From: Mesotaenium endlicherianum
Taxonomy: Eukaryota > Streptophyta > Zygnematophyceae > Zygnematales > Mesotaeniaceae
Direction: 5' to 3'
Assembly (NCBI GenBank): GCA_009602735.1
Contig: WELA01011287.1
Location: forward strand, 1,397-40,229
DNA: 38,833 nt
Shown one piece after another: positions 1 to 10,406 of this stretch. Position numbers and translations under genes: made by a program. The notes beneath the pieces were generated by a model. The model saw nothing but the letters and a program-made list of their open reading frames with translations, ran no database searches and was not told the origin of the DNA. Numbering within the stretch: position 1 is the first letter of the stretch; each line of letters starts with the position of its first letter.

Positions 1-700
1 CCCCCCCTCCCGGGTCGTCGTTTTGCATAGCTGCTCTCTGATCTTTGGAAAAAACGCCGTCCCAAGTGCCTTTCGGACAACACCGCGTGGGTGCGTGTGT
101 TCATCTGTGATCCTATTATCTGGAGGAAAGCCCAAAGCCTGAAGAGGAGATGCTAATAGGATGCTCTTTTGGGGGAACTGTGCGCTGGTCCCACTGCTGC
201 TCTCTCGGGACGGCCGCCCGTCCGCACGTCCGCTGGTCTGCCGCGTCGGTTGCTGGCAGACTGCTTGCTGGTCATCTCGGTCCCACTTGCCTTTCCCCCC
301 GCTCGACGCGCTGGCTGGTTGTGCTTCTCTTGCTCTCTTCCCGCACCTCCCGGGCCATCCTCAGCATTCTCAGCATGCCTAAAGATCATGCGCCTCTGTT
401 GCAAGGTGCGCTGCTCGTCCTCTCCTCTGGCTGCCCGCCGGCCGCCAGCTGGCCTTCTGCCAGCTGGCCATCCACAACCTCTGGGGCCGGCTTCCTGGTC
501 TTTTCAGGCGGCCTGTCATGATAGCTGCCTGCAGGATAGGTGTGTGATTGGATACGTGGGAGTCATCTGATGCCCAAGTGTTTGTGTTCTGCCACCTGGC
601 GCGTGTGCAGTGGTTACGGAGTTTGCGCAGATGAGGCCTCAGCCAGGTAGGTAGCCCGGCATTGCTCGGCCCTCCCGCGCCTGTGTGCCTTGCGTCGTTA
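1..700. other. GC-rich stretch without a recognisable gene
   Basis: Both strands have overlapping open frames here, as expected from GC-rich sequence with few stop codons. None shows a recognisable domain, a convincing start context or a splice pattern that joins to the exon at 1431. It could be intron or untranslated sequence of the gene whose last exon is at 1431, but nothing visible proves that. Confidence 0.4.
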
Positions 701-1110
701 TTGCGTACATTATGACAGATGCATGTGCCCTCTGTGTATGTGTGAGTGTCTCGCGTCGCGTCATTACAAAGAGAAACGTCCGCGCCTTTCCGCGCCCGTG
801 TGTCGCATCGCGTGACTATGACGGATGCTCATGCCCTCGGTGTGTGCACACGTGTCTTGCCTTGTCACCGTTCGGTAGACAGCACGACACCTGGCAGGGG
901 GGCTCACTCGGGCGGCGTGCATGCAGTTCTCCCTGACCTCTAGCAAGATGCCCTCTGTGTCTCTATGTGTCTCCCGTCTCGTCATAGAGAGTTGCATGTA
1001 ACCTCCTGTGTGTGTGTGTATGTGTGTTCGTGTGTGTGTGTGTCTGCGCGTGCGTGCGCCACGCGTTGTCAGTGTGGCAGATGAACATGCCTCTGTGTGT
1101 GCGTGTGTCT
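700..1110 (+). repeat. Diverged tandem minisatellite, TG-rich, about 107-134 bp period
   Basis: A module of the form GATG..TGCCCTCTGTGT followed by TGTGTGTCTCGCG-like sequence recurs near 718, 825, 946 and 1080. Spacing is roughly 107, 121 and 134 bp and the copies are clearly diverged. A (TG)n tract lies inside the last interval (about 1003-1045). The long open frames over this stretch are products of the repeat, not genes. Confidence 0.6.
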
Positions 1111-1430
1111 CGCGCGCTGTCTGACAAACAAATGATTTTGCTGCGTTGCTCACTTCCATCGCACCGACACTATCAAGGGATGGCAGGGGAGCATCAGTGG
1201 GTCGCTCTTCGTGCACGCTTACAATGTCTCTTATGTCAGCTGTGTTGTGTATTGGCACCCATACACGCTGGTCATTTTCTTGCCCAGGACCTTTGGGAAG
1301 GTGTCAGAAAGTGCTTTGGGGGGTTCCTTCCCCCCCCCAACAACCGTTTCTAGATAAGAGCTCTCTTGTAATACTTTAGACCTTTTGCAGATGTTAAGCC
1401 CTCCCTAAGCATCAGTTTCAATGTGAACAG

Positions 1431-1642
1431 GTGATAAAGAATGGAAGGCTGCTCTAGAGCTGGAGGACACAATCTTGAGACGATCTGTGAGGTCCTATAC
1501 GCTGGAGAGGGATATCATCTACAACTACGAAGTGCCGAAGGATTTGCCCTTGAGTAGACCGAATATTCTCGCGGAGAGTGTGCCCTACCACATCCAAGAG
1601 CTCGAGGAGGCCTTGTCGCTTCGGACCCCTAATCGAAAATGA
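1431..1642 (+). CDS. Probable terminal coding exon of an unrecognised gene (copy 1)
   Basis: A good 3' splice site (AACAG at 1426-1430) opens a frame of 69 codons ending in TGA at 1640-1642. After two bases of a split codon the product reads DKEWKAALELEDTI, then a charged stretch, and ends SLRTPNRK. It is protein-like (balanced composition, acidic helix near the end), unlike the TG-repeat frames around it. I do not recognise the family. No partner exon could be placed with confidence upstream; it would have to lie in 1-1430 or before the window. The antisense frame over the same bases (1454-1657) is taken to be its shadow. Splice phase and gene identity are inferred. Confidence 0.45.
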
Positions 1643-2436
1643 TTTCCTACTACTCACAATCGCATGTGGAAAGACTGATCTAGTGCTTTCATGTTGGAGA
1701 AAGTGAGGAAAGAAAGTGAGAAAAGCTTAATCTTCTCGACAAATTAATACTGGACTTCAATCGTAAATCATGGCTTGCAGGATCGAGCTGCCACATGCTC
1801 CATTTGCTCTAGCGCGCATGGCCGGCTCCTTTCTTTGTGGTCAATTGAACGGCTCTATCACTTGAAGCAAGTGAGCAGTCAAAAATAAGAATTGATATAT
1901 TTCTGGAGGCATGACAGACTGAGTTGTTGCCTGAAGGCAGGGGCAAGAGGGAGGGAGGGAGGGAGGGGGGNTGTGTCTCCCGTCTCGTCATAGAGAGTTG
2001 CATGTAACCTCCTGTGTGTGTGTGTATGTGTGTTCGTGTGTGTGTGTGTCTGCGCGTGCGTGCGCCACGCGTTGTCAGTGTGGCAGATGAACATGCCTCT
2101 GTGTGTGCGTGTGTCTCGCGCGCTGTCTGACAAACAAATGATTTTGCTGCGTTGCTCACTTCCATCGCACCGACACTATCAAGGGATGGCAGGGGAGCAT
2201 CAGTGGGTCGCTCTTCGTGCACGCTTACAATGTCTCTTATGTCAGCTGTGTTGTGTATTGGCACCCATACACGCTGGTCATTTTCTTGCCCAGGACCTTT
2301 GGGAAGGTGTCAGAAAGTGCTTTGGGGGGTTCCTTCCCCCCCCCAACAACCGTTTCTAGATAAGAGCTCTCTTGTAATACTTTAGACCTTTTGCAGATGT
2401 TAAGCCCTCCCTAAGCATCAGTTTCAATGTGAACAG

Positions 2437-2648
2437 GTGATAAAGAATGGAAGGCTGCTCTAGAGCTGGAGGACACAATCTTGAGACGATCTGTGAGGTC
2501 CTATACGCTGGAGAGGGATATCATCTACAACTACGAAGTGCCGAAGGATTTGCCCTTGAGTAGACCGAATATTCTCGCGGAGAGTGTGCCCTACCACATC
2601 CAAGAGCTCGAGGAGGCCTTGTCGCTTCGGACCCCTAATCGAAAATGA
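2437..2648 (+). CDS. Second copy of the terminal exon (probable assembly duplicate)
   Basis: This is identical to the exon at 1431-1642, shifted by 1006 bases with the duplication around the N at 1971. If that duplication is an assembly error, there is only one such exon in the genome, and the copy connected to the downstream unique sequence is this one. Splice acceptor, reading frame and TGA stop are all the same. Confidence 0.4.
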
Positions 2649-2949
2649 TTTCCTACTACTCACAATCGCATGTGGAAAGACTGATCTAGTGCTTTCATGT
2701 TGGAGAAAGTGAGGAAAGAAAGTGAGAAAAGCTTAATCTTCTCGACAAATTAATACTGGACTTCAATCGTAAATCATGGCTTGCAGGATCGAGCTGCCAC
2801 ATGCTCCATTTGCTCTAGCGCGCATGGCCGGCTCCTTTCTTTGTGGTCAATTGAACGGCTCTATCACTTGAAGCAAGTGAGCAGTCAAAAATAAGAATTG
2901 ATATATTTCTGGAGGCATGACAGACTGAGTTGTTGCCTGAAGGCAGGGG

Positions 2950-2995
2950 CAAGAGGGAGGGAGGGAGGGAGGGGGGGGGAGAGGGGGGAGAGACG
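2950..2995 (+). repeat. G-rich low-complexity tract (GGGA)n
   Basis: Consecutive GGGA units run into a G-run and then GAGGGGGG, giving more than four G-triplets on the plus strand with short spacers, which is the pattern expected of a G-quadruplex. The matching tract at 1945-1970 is where the first contig ends, so it may have stopped sequencing or assembly. Confidence 0.6.
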
Positions 2996-3113
2996 AGAAA
3001 TGAGAGTCGGGACAGGAGCTACCTACATGCCAGTCAATGCTTACGTGGACATTATACTAGCAGCCTGTCAGGATCCAAGTGATGTACCCGGATTTCTCAC
3101 AGGAGTCTTTTAA

Positions 3114-3707
3114 GGGGCCCCTACTTAATTACGCACAAAATGTGGTTGAAATAGACTGACAACGTGCTGCATCAGTCGAATCATTAGTTAAGCAAGCTCC
3201 AGTACAGTATGCCCACTCAGTTGAGTCAACTCGTTGCAAAGTTTACACCTCTCATAAGAAACACCTCCCATGAGGGAGCATGGAAGTCTCTAAGTGCCAC
3301 GACTTGCAACCTGAATTTATGTACACCAAAAACGAGTGGCTTAGTTACCTATGTTGGGCTCCGCAAGCCATCTGACCTCAAGGCCATTCACTAGCTAAGC
3401 ATGAGGCAAAGCGACAGGTTTAGGAAGTGAACACTCTGACTAGCTAAGTGGCCAGACGTCCCATTGAGCATTTGTGACTTGTCGTGATCCTCGCAAAGCT
3501 TTTGGGACACAATCAAGTGCCTTCATGAGGCACTGGGGCAACCATAGACATTGCTACGCACAGTACTGCAGTAGGAGGCAACGTCTGCTCAAGATGAGAC
3601 ACTCTATGTACACTAGTGCAGTAAGACTGAGGAAAAAGGCTTCAGCTTCGATCCATTCTGAAGGCTGCAACTTGATCAACTCTGGGAGAGCTCCCAATGC
3701 AGACCTG
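3114..3707. other. Gap without a recognisable gene
   Basis: Short open frames exist on both strands (for example 3209-3394 and 3474-3785 on plus), but none looks like a known protein or has supporting splice sites. The right part probably holds the 3' untranslated region of the trihelix gene, which ends at 3708 on the minus strand. Confidence 0.4.
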
Positions 3708-5012
3708 TCAACTGACCAAGTCGAGCCCCTCGTTGTGTTCCATGTTTTGAGAGAATCCGACAGAGTTGGCCATCACAGCCACTAACTCCAGATAATAAGG
3801 GCTCTCTCCCTGGTCTTTCTTTCCCTCGAATACATCCTTGTAGTCAGCAGTCAACTTGTCCCACTTTTCTCGACACTGCTTGCCGTCCCTGAATACACCC
3901 AGGGCAGCCATAGATTTGGAAACTTCTTCCCAAAGAGCTACTCGCCTTGTCGCGTGCAGGAAATGGTTGTCCATATCTCCTCTCACCTTGATCAAAGCTA
4001 ACACCTCTGAGCGCCTCCAGTTTTTGGATCGCTTTTTCCCTCCAATTAGCCCCGACTGCTGGCCCACTCCAATTGCATTCGTCGCCATACCCACCTCGCC
4101 TCCCAATGCGGTATTACTATGTGACATTTTCTCAGCATTCGTAGCTCTACGGACAAGCTCAAGAAAAGCATTATTGAAAACTGCCCTCTGCGCTCTCTCT
4201 TCTGCCCGCCAGCGCTCCTCCCGCTCAACCCTCGCTTGTTCTCTCTTTTCCATCGCATCCAACACGTTCTGCATAAGCCTCTGTTGCTTGTTAACAACGG
4301 TTTCTAGCAGGCTCTGAATAGCAGGATAATCAGTAAGTCCATTGGGCTTCAGCTTCTTCTTCTTCTTTAAGTGAACTGTCTCGCCTCCTTCCAGAGTCCC
4401 CTCGACAGCTCCTCCCAAGAACAGACCGCCGAACTCTCTGCTCTGGCCACCTTCCTCCCCATACAATTTGTTCTGGCATTTTTCAGCGAGCAGAGCATGC
4501 AATTGGTCGAAGAATGCATTGTCCACTCTGTCCTTTAAACCATCCCTGACATCTTTATACCCAGCAATCAACTTCTCCCACTTATCACGACATTGCTGTA
4601 CATCCCTGCTCACTCCTGCCTGCTGCAGTTTCTCCGCCAATTCCTCCCAAAGTTCACCCTTGCGCCCACTCTTAGAGAATCTCTCGTCGAGCTCGGACCT
4701 GAACTTTATAAGTTCCAAAGTTTCTGCTCTCGTCCAATTTTTAGATCTCTTTTTCCTCTCGCACTTCTGCTCCTCTGTCTCCTCGGCTGCACCAACTGTG
4801 AAGCCATTCCTTTGTAACGTTACGACAGACGAATCCTTGTCTGATATTGTGCCAGCGTAATCGTGTGAAACAACAGGAGGAGCAGGGGTACTTTCATGCA
4901 GAAGTAACAAGGGCTGGAATACAGGAGCAGGTTCGTGAGATCCTTCTGCTATGTTGCCCAGCTGCGTTACGGGCGACAATGCTTGAAGAGATGTGCTCAT
5001 CAAAGAGTACAT
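3708..5012 (-). CDS. Intronless double trihelix (GT-type, Myb/SANT-like) DNA-binding protein
   Basis: A 434-residue protein with an ATG start (MYSLMSTSLQ) and no intron. Two homologous trihelix domains are visible, about residues 88-176 and 326-414. Each begins KKRSKNW, has a helix with an LIK core, then LWEE and a CR(D/E)KW(E/D)KL..YKDV block, as in plant trihelix factors. Between them lie a basic KKKKKLK run (216-222, possible nuclear signal) and a long charged helix (about 230-292, likely coiled coil), an order resembling the GT-2 class. The first tryptophan is kept in both domains, and later tryptophans are present in LWEE and DKW. Expected role: nuclear sequence-specific DNA binding, probably a transcription factor. 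An origin by domestication or retroposition would fit the lack of introns but is unproven; targets are unknown. Confidence 0.8.
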   Translation of the reverse strand: MYSLMSTSLQALSPVTQLGNIAEGSHEPAPVFQPLLLLHESTPAPPVVSHDYAGTISDKDSSVVTLQRNGFTVGAAEETEEQKCERKKRSKNWTRAETLELIKFRSELDERFSKSGRKGELWEELAEKLQQAGVSRDVQQCRDKWEKLIAGYKDVRDGLKDRVDNAFFDQLHALLAEKCQNKLYGEEGGQSREFGGLFLGGAVEGTLEGGETVHLKKKKKLKPNGLTDYPAIQSLLETVVNKQQRLMQNVLDAMEKREQARVEREERWRAEERAQRAVFNNAFLELVRRATNAEKMSHSNTALGGEVGMATNAIGVGQQSGLIGGKKRSKNWRRSEVLALIKVRGDMDNHFLHATRRVALWEEVSKSMAALGVFRDGKQCREKWDKLTADYKDVFEGKKDQGESPYYLELVAVMANSVGFSQNMEHNEGLDLVS

Positions 5013-5502
5013 GGAGTCCGAAGGGGCAGTTATAAGCGTGACTATACTCCTGCTAAAGTTGCCCTAACCTAGCGGATATTGCAGCACTAATTCTGGAGAT
5101 TGTGGGAGATAGCTCCGGTTTGGACTTTGACCATTTCCTTTTTAATTTTACTATCTTGGTGAATGATGGTGAAGGATGTACATTAATTACATGGTATATC
5201 GTCATAATCCGCTTCACAAAATTCGTTGACTACAGTCAAACACACCGATATATGTCCATCATTGGAAGTCTATGTGGTGCTACAGATGATATTAATTTGT
5301 AGATGGTTGTTTAACGGGGTATAGGACGCAGTAGGATGTGTCTCTACCGTTCCCCAAATTAGTCAACATTTTAACCCTGCTTGACTGACCATGAAAAGCC
5401 CTCTTCGGAGCATTCGGAGTTTCATTTGCAAGAATTCCGATTTACCAGGGGAACAGGTCTCAATAGGGCAAAATTTGCTAAAATCTAAAATTACATATCA
5501 GT
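5013..5502. other. Intergenic, likely promoter region of the trihelix gene
   Basis: No gene is visible. Sequence next to 5012 should hold the minus-strand promoter and 5' UTR of the trihelix gene, but no clear TATA box was identified. At 5480-5490 two A-runs (T-runs on the minus strand) lie just beyond the tRNA gene and could serve as its RNA polymerase III terminator. Confidence 0.4.
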
Positions 5503-5573
5503 GCGCCGGCCGGGAGTTGAACCCGGGTCTATTGCTTGGAAGGCAATTATCCTAACCGTTGGACTACCGGCGC
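5503..5573 (-). tRNA. tRNA-Gly (anticodon UCC)
   Basis: Read on the minus strand, 71 bases fold as a full cloverleaf. The acceptor stem is GCGCCGG paired with CCGGCGC, and the D arm holds GTCC..GGAT. The anticodon stem is ATTGC/GCAAT around the loop CTTCCAA (anticodon TCC), with a 4-base variable loop. The T arm is CCGGG/CCCGG around TTCAACT. The CCA end is not encoded and there is no intron. A T-rich stretch follows the 3' end on the minus strand, as expected for pol III termination. The gene lies between the divergent trihelix and OTU genes. Confidence 0.95.
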
Positions 5574-5606
5574 GAGGTGGTCGATTCTTCGCTGTACTCT
5601 ATCATA

Positions 5607-5616
5607 CTATATAAAT
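5607..5616 (+). promoter_or_regulatory. Candidate TATA box of the OTU gene
   Basis: CTATATAAAT lies about 140 bp upstream of the ATG at 5752 and just past the tRNA gene. It is the best TATA match on the plus strand in this interval. Assignment rests on sequence and position only. Confidence 0.45.
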
Positions 5617-5751
5617 GAAGTTTATAGGACATGAAGCCAGGAGAAACCCAAGTCTTGCTCCTGCTACCTGTACTAAGTTACTCGGTATATTATTCTGTAA
5701 CTCGACTTCTTGTGGCCAGAAGTCGCGGGCTTCCTTGCTTGAGCTGCCTCA

Positions 5752-6986
5752 ATGGCTGCGAATAATGAACTGGAGAATGAAGGTGCTCAGATCTGTGAGG
5801 CTAGCAACGCTCAATCAGAATCCCCAGAGCCTTTGCCAGACGAAAACCGTGAAGAAGTGCTGGCGCGACACAGGTACGAGTTTCTGCAGGTTGATATGTT
5901 ATAGTTTCCTGCTGTTTCTATGTCAGTATCTGTGACCTCGTATCCTTCTTCTTCTTATGTATATGTCCTGCCAACAACAGTAGTTGTAAGAACATATCCG
6001 GCTCAAAGTACGAAGCCTCTGGTATTCCTTTTCTTATACTTCTGAGGAAGTGTGCCTGGTTTGGCGTATTCTCCTGCAGGAAGGAGACCAAGGAATTGCA
6101 GTCGAAGGAAGTAGCCATGAAGAAAGCTACAGCTAAGGGGAGTAAGGCAGAGCAGAAGGCGAAAAAGAAAGCTGTGGAGGAAGAGGTGGCACGTCTAGAT
6201 GCTAAAATGAAAGCACGGCATACAAAAGAGCTTGCATCCCTTGGATTTTCAGAAGAGAAGCTGGCAGATGCTCCAGAAATGGACATAGTCATGGAAACTT
6301 TAGTGAAAGCTGTTGCTGGCGTTGGCATGGGTCCTGCAAAGGGTTTGGAAGCAAAGCCTACGAAAGCACAGAAGAGACGTGATAAGAAACTGCAGGAGGA
6401 GGTTGACAGAGATCATCGCATTCAGGAAGAGCAGAAGTTAATTGTAAGTGACCGGAAGGTAGAGGGGCAACGCTTAGAGGCCAAGCTGCAGCCATTAGGC
6501 TTCACATTGAAAGATATCAAACCTGATGGCCATTGCATGTATAGGGCTGTGGAGGATCAACTGAGGCTGCGGGATGGAGAGACTGCTCAGCAGGACCACA
6601 CAGCTCTTAGAGCCCTTGCTGCTGGCTACATGAGGGACCATGTTGATGACTTTCTGCCTTTTGTTGTGGCTGATGAAAATGAAAAGGAAGGTAAGACATC
6701 TGGCAGCGTCGATCCAATAAATAGATTTGAGCAGTACTGCTTAGAGGTGGAAACCACAGCCCTGTGGGGAGGTCAACTAGAACTTGGAGCTCTTGCGCAA
6801 GCTCTCCGCAAACAGATCATAGTATATTCAGCTGACTTACCTGAAGTTGAGATGGGTTCAGAATACAGCAGGAGCGATTTTAGTGGCCCACTTAGAGTAT
6901 CATATCATAGGCATGCCTTTGGTCTGGGAGAGCACTACAATTCCGTCATTCCTATGAACCAACACGACGGACCTGTAAATATTTAA
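5752..6986 (+). CDS. OTU-domain deubiquitinase, OTUD6 type (2 exons)
   Basis: Coding exons 5752-5873 and 6080-6986 are joined across a 206-bp GT-AG intron, giving 342 residues. The splice joins LARHR to KETKELQ, a stretch typical of the OTUD6 N-terminus. ATG 5752 is in good plant context (ATGGCTGCG). Residues about 42-165 are lysine/glutamate-rich and probably helical coiled coil. The OTU cysteine protease domain follows, with catalytic D190 and C193 in DGHC and H326 in GEHYNSV near the C-terminus; all key residues are intact. Known family role: cleavage of ubiquitin chains from substrates, in cytosol or on ribosome-associated machinery for OTUD6. A possible TATA box lies upstream and an AATAAA 142 bp downstream. 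It is convergent with the ADP/ATP carrier gene. The function call is secure at domain level; the exact substrate is unknown. Confidence 0.9.
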
Positions 6987-7127
6987 TGGTCTGAGGAACC
7001 TGAAACGCATTGAATTTTTCCTTAAGCAGGCACAGAATATATCCCCTGTAAGGAAGATCGATTAATAACTCAAGGTTGAAAGTGTCATTATTTGCAACCA
7101 TCATAAGGGTCCCTCAAAAAGGACATA

Positions 7128-7133
7128 AATAAA
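7128..7133 (+). terminator. Candidate poly(A) signal of the OTU gene
   Basis: AATAAA occurs 142 bp after the TAA of the OTU gene. It is the first canonical hexamer on the plus strand downstream of that stop. Use is inferred. Confidence 0.4.
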
Positions 7134-7780
7134 GCTCTAAAGAGGAAGGGCTTTTTCTGGACTAATAAGTTGCTGCATAGGTGTCACCAAACTTATATTT
7201 AGAATATTGAGATAGAAACACTCACATTGTCGTGAGGTTCTTACTTGAATTGGTGTGGACAATGATAATATCAATATATACGCCCGAAAGCATTAAGAGA
7301 TTACTCAGCAAGTGCCACCTTGAACTTCGTGTTTTCACAGTACAAGTCAGCAAGGACACTAGAGAAGACTAAGTAAATAAAAATTCACAAGAGAAGCCTG
7401 CACATTGCTTACAATATTTGAGTGCTTCACTGAACACTCTGTACATGCAGACTAGCAGGCGGCTAGGTATGAGTGCGTCAGAGGATGACCAGGAACAAAC
7501 AATTGCACTGATATAAGTTCCGCTCGAAAACTCGGCTTGGAAACCAAATGATGTGATATTTGAATGAAAAGCCTTACAAGAAAGCGGGGTGGAACAGTGT
7601 TCTAGTGAGGGAGCCCCGATAACCTAACTTGTACTTCAAGCTATTTTCATCAATAATATACCCAGCACTTATTGTACCTCAACAATCAACAAATGATTAT
7701 CTTCCACCTTTGCACCTTACTTCCCCACACCAATAGATCGTCATCATCAGCCTCAATAGGAACTGTACCAGCAACCCCAA
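7134..7780. other. Intergenic region between convergent genes
   Basis: AT-rich sequence with no recognisable coding segment. The right part should contain the 3' UTR of the minus-strand ADP/ATP carrier gene. No strong minus-strand AATAAA was found close to its stop codon. Confidence 0.4.
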
Positions 7781-9595
7781 TTAGCCTCCGCCGCCGCTGC
7801 CGTACTTCTTGCCCAAAAGAACTTCCTGCAGCTTGTCGTAACCAGCCAGCACACCAGCACCAGCGACAGCACGGAGAATGTTGGCACCAGCACCCTTGAA
7901 CAGAGACTTGTAGCCCTCCTTAGCCACAATTTGCTGGAATGCATCAACTGAGCTCTTGTACTTGACAGCCTCTCCAGATGTCATCATCATGCGACGGCGG
8001 ACAGTGTCGATAGGGTAAGAAGCGAGCCCAGCACCGATGGTGATACCCCATCCAAGGAGGAATGAGGCCAAGAAGTTGCCCTGCAACCAGAAAACAAGGT
8101 TCTGTGAGAATGTCGATCGACACCTGCATTGCCTACAAAGAAAACTCTTCCTAACAAAAGAACCAGCCCCACAGATTCTGTCAGCTGGACATATTGCAGG
8201 TTAACTATGCACTTTCAATGCAAGTCACTGCGTAGCCCCTGAAATATGCTGGTAGGTGCCCAGAAACACATCTTTTTCAGTATCCCGACTTAAAAATACA
8301 TACACATTGGCTGCTAGTTTTGAGCTCACAAGTAACTGGATCTTCAGTATCAGCACTGTTCCGCGAAGCAAAATGACCTAACAATATTTCAAAGTGACTG
8401 AGTGACAGCATTCATATCGAACTGAAGCTTACCTCCAGGTTACCAGTCAACAACACGGGCTTCAATGAATCATACATTCCAAAGTAAAGTCCGCGGTACA
8501 CAACGATACCAACGCATGAGATGGTAAAACCTCTGTAGAGTCCAGCAACACCATCTGTGGCGAGAGTCTTCTTGTACACATCAAGGAGGCCGTTGAACTG
8601 CCTCTCTGAAGAAGCTCCCTTCTTGCTTGACTTGGCGTCGTTTGCAAGGCGAGTACGAGCATAGTCAAGGGAGTACACAAACAACAGAGAAGAAGCACCA
8701 GCTGCTCCTCCAGAGGCCAAGTTACCAGCAAACCACTTCCAGTATCCATCCCTGTCTTTCTTGTAGCCAAAGAGGCTCTTGAAGTAATCCTTGAAGGCAA
8801 AGTTCAGCGCCTGCATGACAAACCACCAGAACATGATTAGATTTTTCCCACGAAATAGCAGCGCAAACGACAAAGAATAGCTCATACACGAAGGCGTCAC
8901 TACCAGAACATGACATGATCTTAGCAACAGGGGTGCATACTGATCAGAAATTCTGCCATAGACAACCCCCAAACTAATGTGACTTGATAGAGACTAAATA
9001 ATATAGCTGTTGATAACCACCAACACATGAAGACTGTACTCTGAAACCACTAGAAATCACTACAACCAGCAGACACATGAGGGTTACAACTACAAACTCC
9101 ACAGATCAGTCGGATATTAAAGAGATGACATTGCTGGGTCCATGTGGTCACCTGGGTTGGGAAGTATCTGAGCACATTCGCCGTGTTTCCGCGCCATAAA
9201 GCAATGACGCCCTCATCCTTAATGGTGCGACCAAAGCATTCACCAATACCCTTGTATGGCTCTGACAAGCGCCCAGCCTTTAACATCTCATCCTGATTCT
9301 GGATCAGAAGCTTCACGCGCTCAATGGGGGCAGCAGCTGTCTTCGAGACGGCAGCAGAAACACCACCCATCAAGAAATCGATGGCAAAGCCAGTGAATCC
9401 CTTCTTCTCTGCTGCAGCAGGGATGAAGGCAGGGTGAATCATGCTCTTCTGAAGAGGCATGTAGAAGGCAGGACTGACAGGGAAGCTAGGAGCTTCCCTG
9501 CAAGGAGCAACATGTGCAGGGGCCAACTTGCCACCCAGATACGAATTACCCGCTATCTGGTTGACCAGCTGGGAAAAGCCTGGCCTCTCGTACAT
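7781..9595 (-). CDS. Mitochondrial ADP/ATP carrier (adenine nucleotide translocator), 3 coding exons
   Basis: Minus-strand coding exons are 9595-9152, 8810-8433 and 8080-7781, all joined in phase 0 at GT-AG introns of 341 and 352 bp; the product is 373 residues. It exchanges cytosolic ADP for matrix ATP across the inner mitochondrial membrane. Three mitochondrial-carrier repeats are visible with signatures PIERVK (90-95), SLDYARTRL (about 195-203) and YPIDTVRRR. The translocator hallmark RRRMMM is at 302-307. An N-terminal extension of about 64 residues before [14 protein letters not shown] is plant-like and probably cleaved on import. The C-terminus [10 protein letters not shown] is also plant-like. 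ATG 9595 is chosen as the first in-frame ATG. A splice acceptor at 9628-9629 just upstream suggests a leader intron, so the mRNA starts further right (see the candidate exon at 10279-10406). Length fits the plant family (about 380). Confidence 0.95.
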
Positions 9596-10278
9596 TGTAC
9601 GAACCTTTTCCTCCAGAGGGGGACTCCCTGCAAGCAAAGGACAATCTTAGCGACGTAAGCCACAATGTCTTCCTTTCATCAATTACGGTACAGTGATCAA
9701 AATCTAAGATGCAGATATTCCTTCAACATCACATTGTGTACAGCATAATGCAGCAGAGCTGTAGCCAAAATATATAATCGGAGATTAAAGATGCAGATCG
9801 GAGAGCTAACGTACTGCTCAAAAGTCATGTCAGTGTCTAAACACAACAGGCATTGTAAAATATTCATGGCAGGTGAGGATGGTATTCAACAAACAAAGAC
9901 ACAAAAGTGACAGTACTGCCAGCAAAATAACTTACAGACACCAGACGCTCAAGATGAGGACAAGGGACAAGCGACAAAGGTGCACACTGTAGTGTAAATT
10001 TCAAATTGTGAAAGGCAGATGGCAGATGCACACAAATACCCCCGACTAAAAAGTCAGCTAGTCTTCTTCAGAAAGCTAGATCGGTCGACACAATACATCT
10101 CCAAAATCAAGGCGGAAGGACTAAGGACTCTTGTTGAATCTACCTAACCAGAGGACTGAACAAAGGCATCATATCCGCAGTTTCAACAAGGGGTTCTACA
10201 AGTCCCTGCCTTATAGCTTTTTAGCCATCATGCAAGAGCAGAGGACAGAGGCGTAGAGTAGTAGAGTAGATGCTTCAC
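9596..10278 (-). other. Probable 5' UTR end and leader intron of the ADP/ATP carrier gene
   Basis: On the minus strand a good acceptor (CTTGCAG then GGAGTCC) ends at 9628, so 9596-9627 would be the 5' end of the first coding exon. From there to 10278 no coding sequence is recognised; it reads as AT-rich intron. The donor would be the GTGAAG at 10278-10273. Confidence 0.45.
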
Positions 10279-10406
10279 CTTCAGGAAGAGTACGCTTCTT
10301 CCGTCGAAGGCTGCGAATGGCAGTCTTCTCTTCCCCAAACAGAGCAGCATTAGCAGACTGCCTTCCAACATACAGTGATGGAGGCTTGCGGCAGATGCCG
10401 TTAGCA
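10279..10406 (-). other. Candidate upstream exon of the ADP/ATP carrier gene
   Basis: This 128-base minus-strand segment is bounded by an acceptor (AACTCAG at its 5' side) and a donor (GAAG then GTGAAG). Spliced to the acceptor at 9628 it keeps one reading frame open, ending in TLPE before [11 protein letters not shown] and the ATG at 9595. The frame contains no ATG and meets a TAA just upstream of the segment, so it could be untranslated leader, or coding only if a further exon supplies the start. An extended N-terminus is thus possible but unproven. Confidence 0.3.

Larger units (their letters stand above)
966..2976 (+). repeat. Perfect 1,005-bp direct duplication split by a single N
   Basis: Bases 966-1970 reappear at 1972-2976 with a constant offset of 1006, and I saw no difference between the copies. 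The only base between them is the N at 1971. The first copy stops in a G-rich run, and the second continues through the same run into unique sequence. This is the pattern of two contig ends that overlap by 1 kb but were joined end to end instead of merged, so it is probably an assembly artefact. A genuine recent tandem duplication would also be identical, but would not need the N. Confidence 0.9.

Noticed and set aside
150..570. Several overlapping frames in GC-rich DNA
   Set aside because: Three frames and the opposite strand are open at once; no family, no splice support.
1012..1353. Frames across the TG repeats (and 764-1258, minus)
   Set aside because: They translate simple repeat into VCVCV or HTHTH strings.
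966..2976. Biological tandem duplication
   Set aside because: Exact identity around a single N at a G-run is better explained by unmerged contig ends.
3856..4860. Plus-strand frames over the trihelix gene
   Set aside because: They are antisense to a protein with two recognisable domains and have no features of their own.
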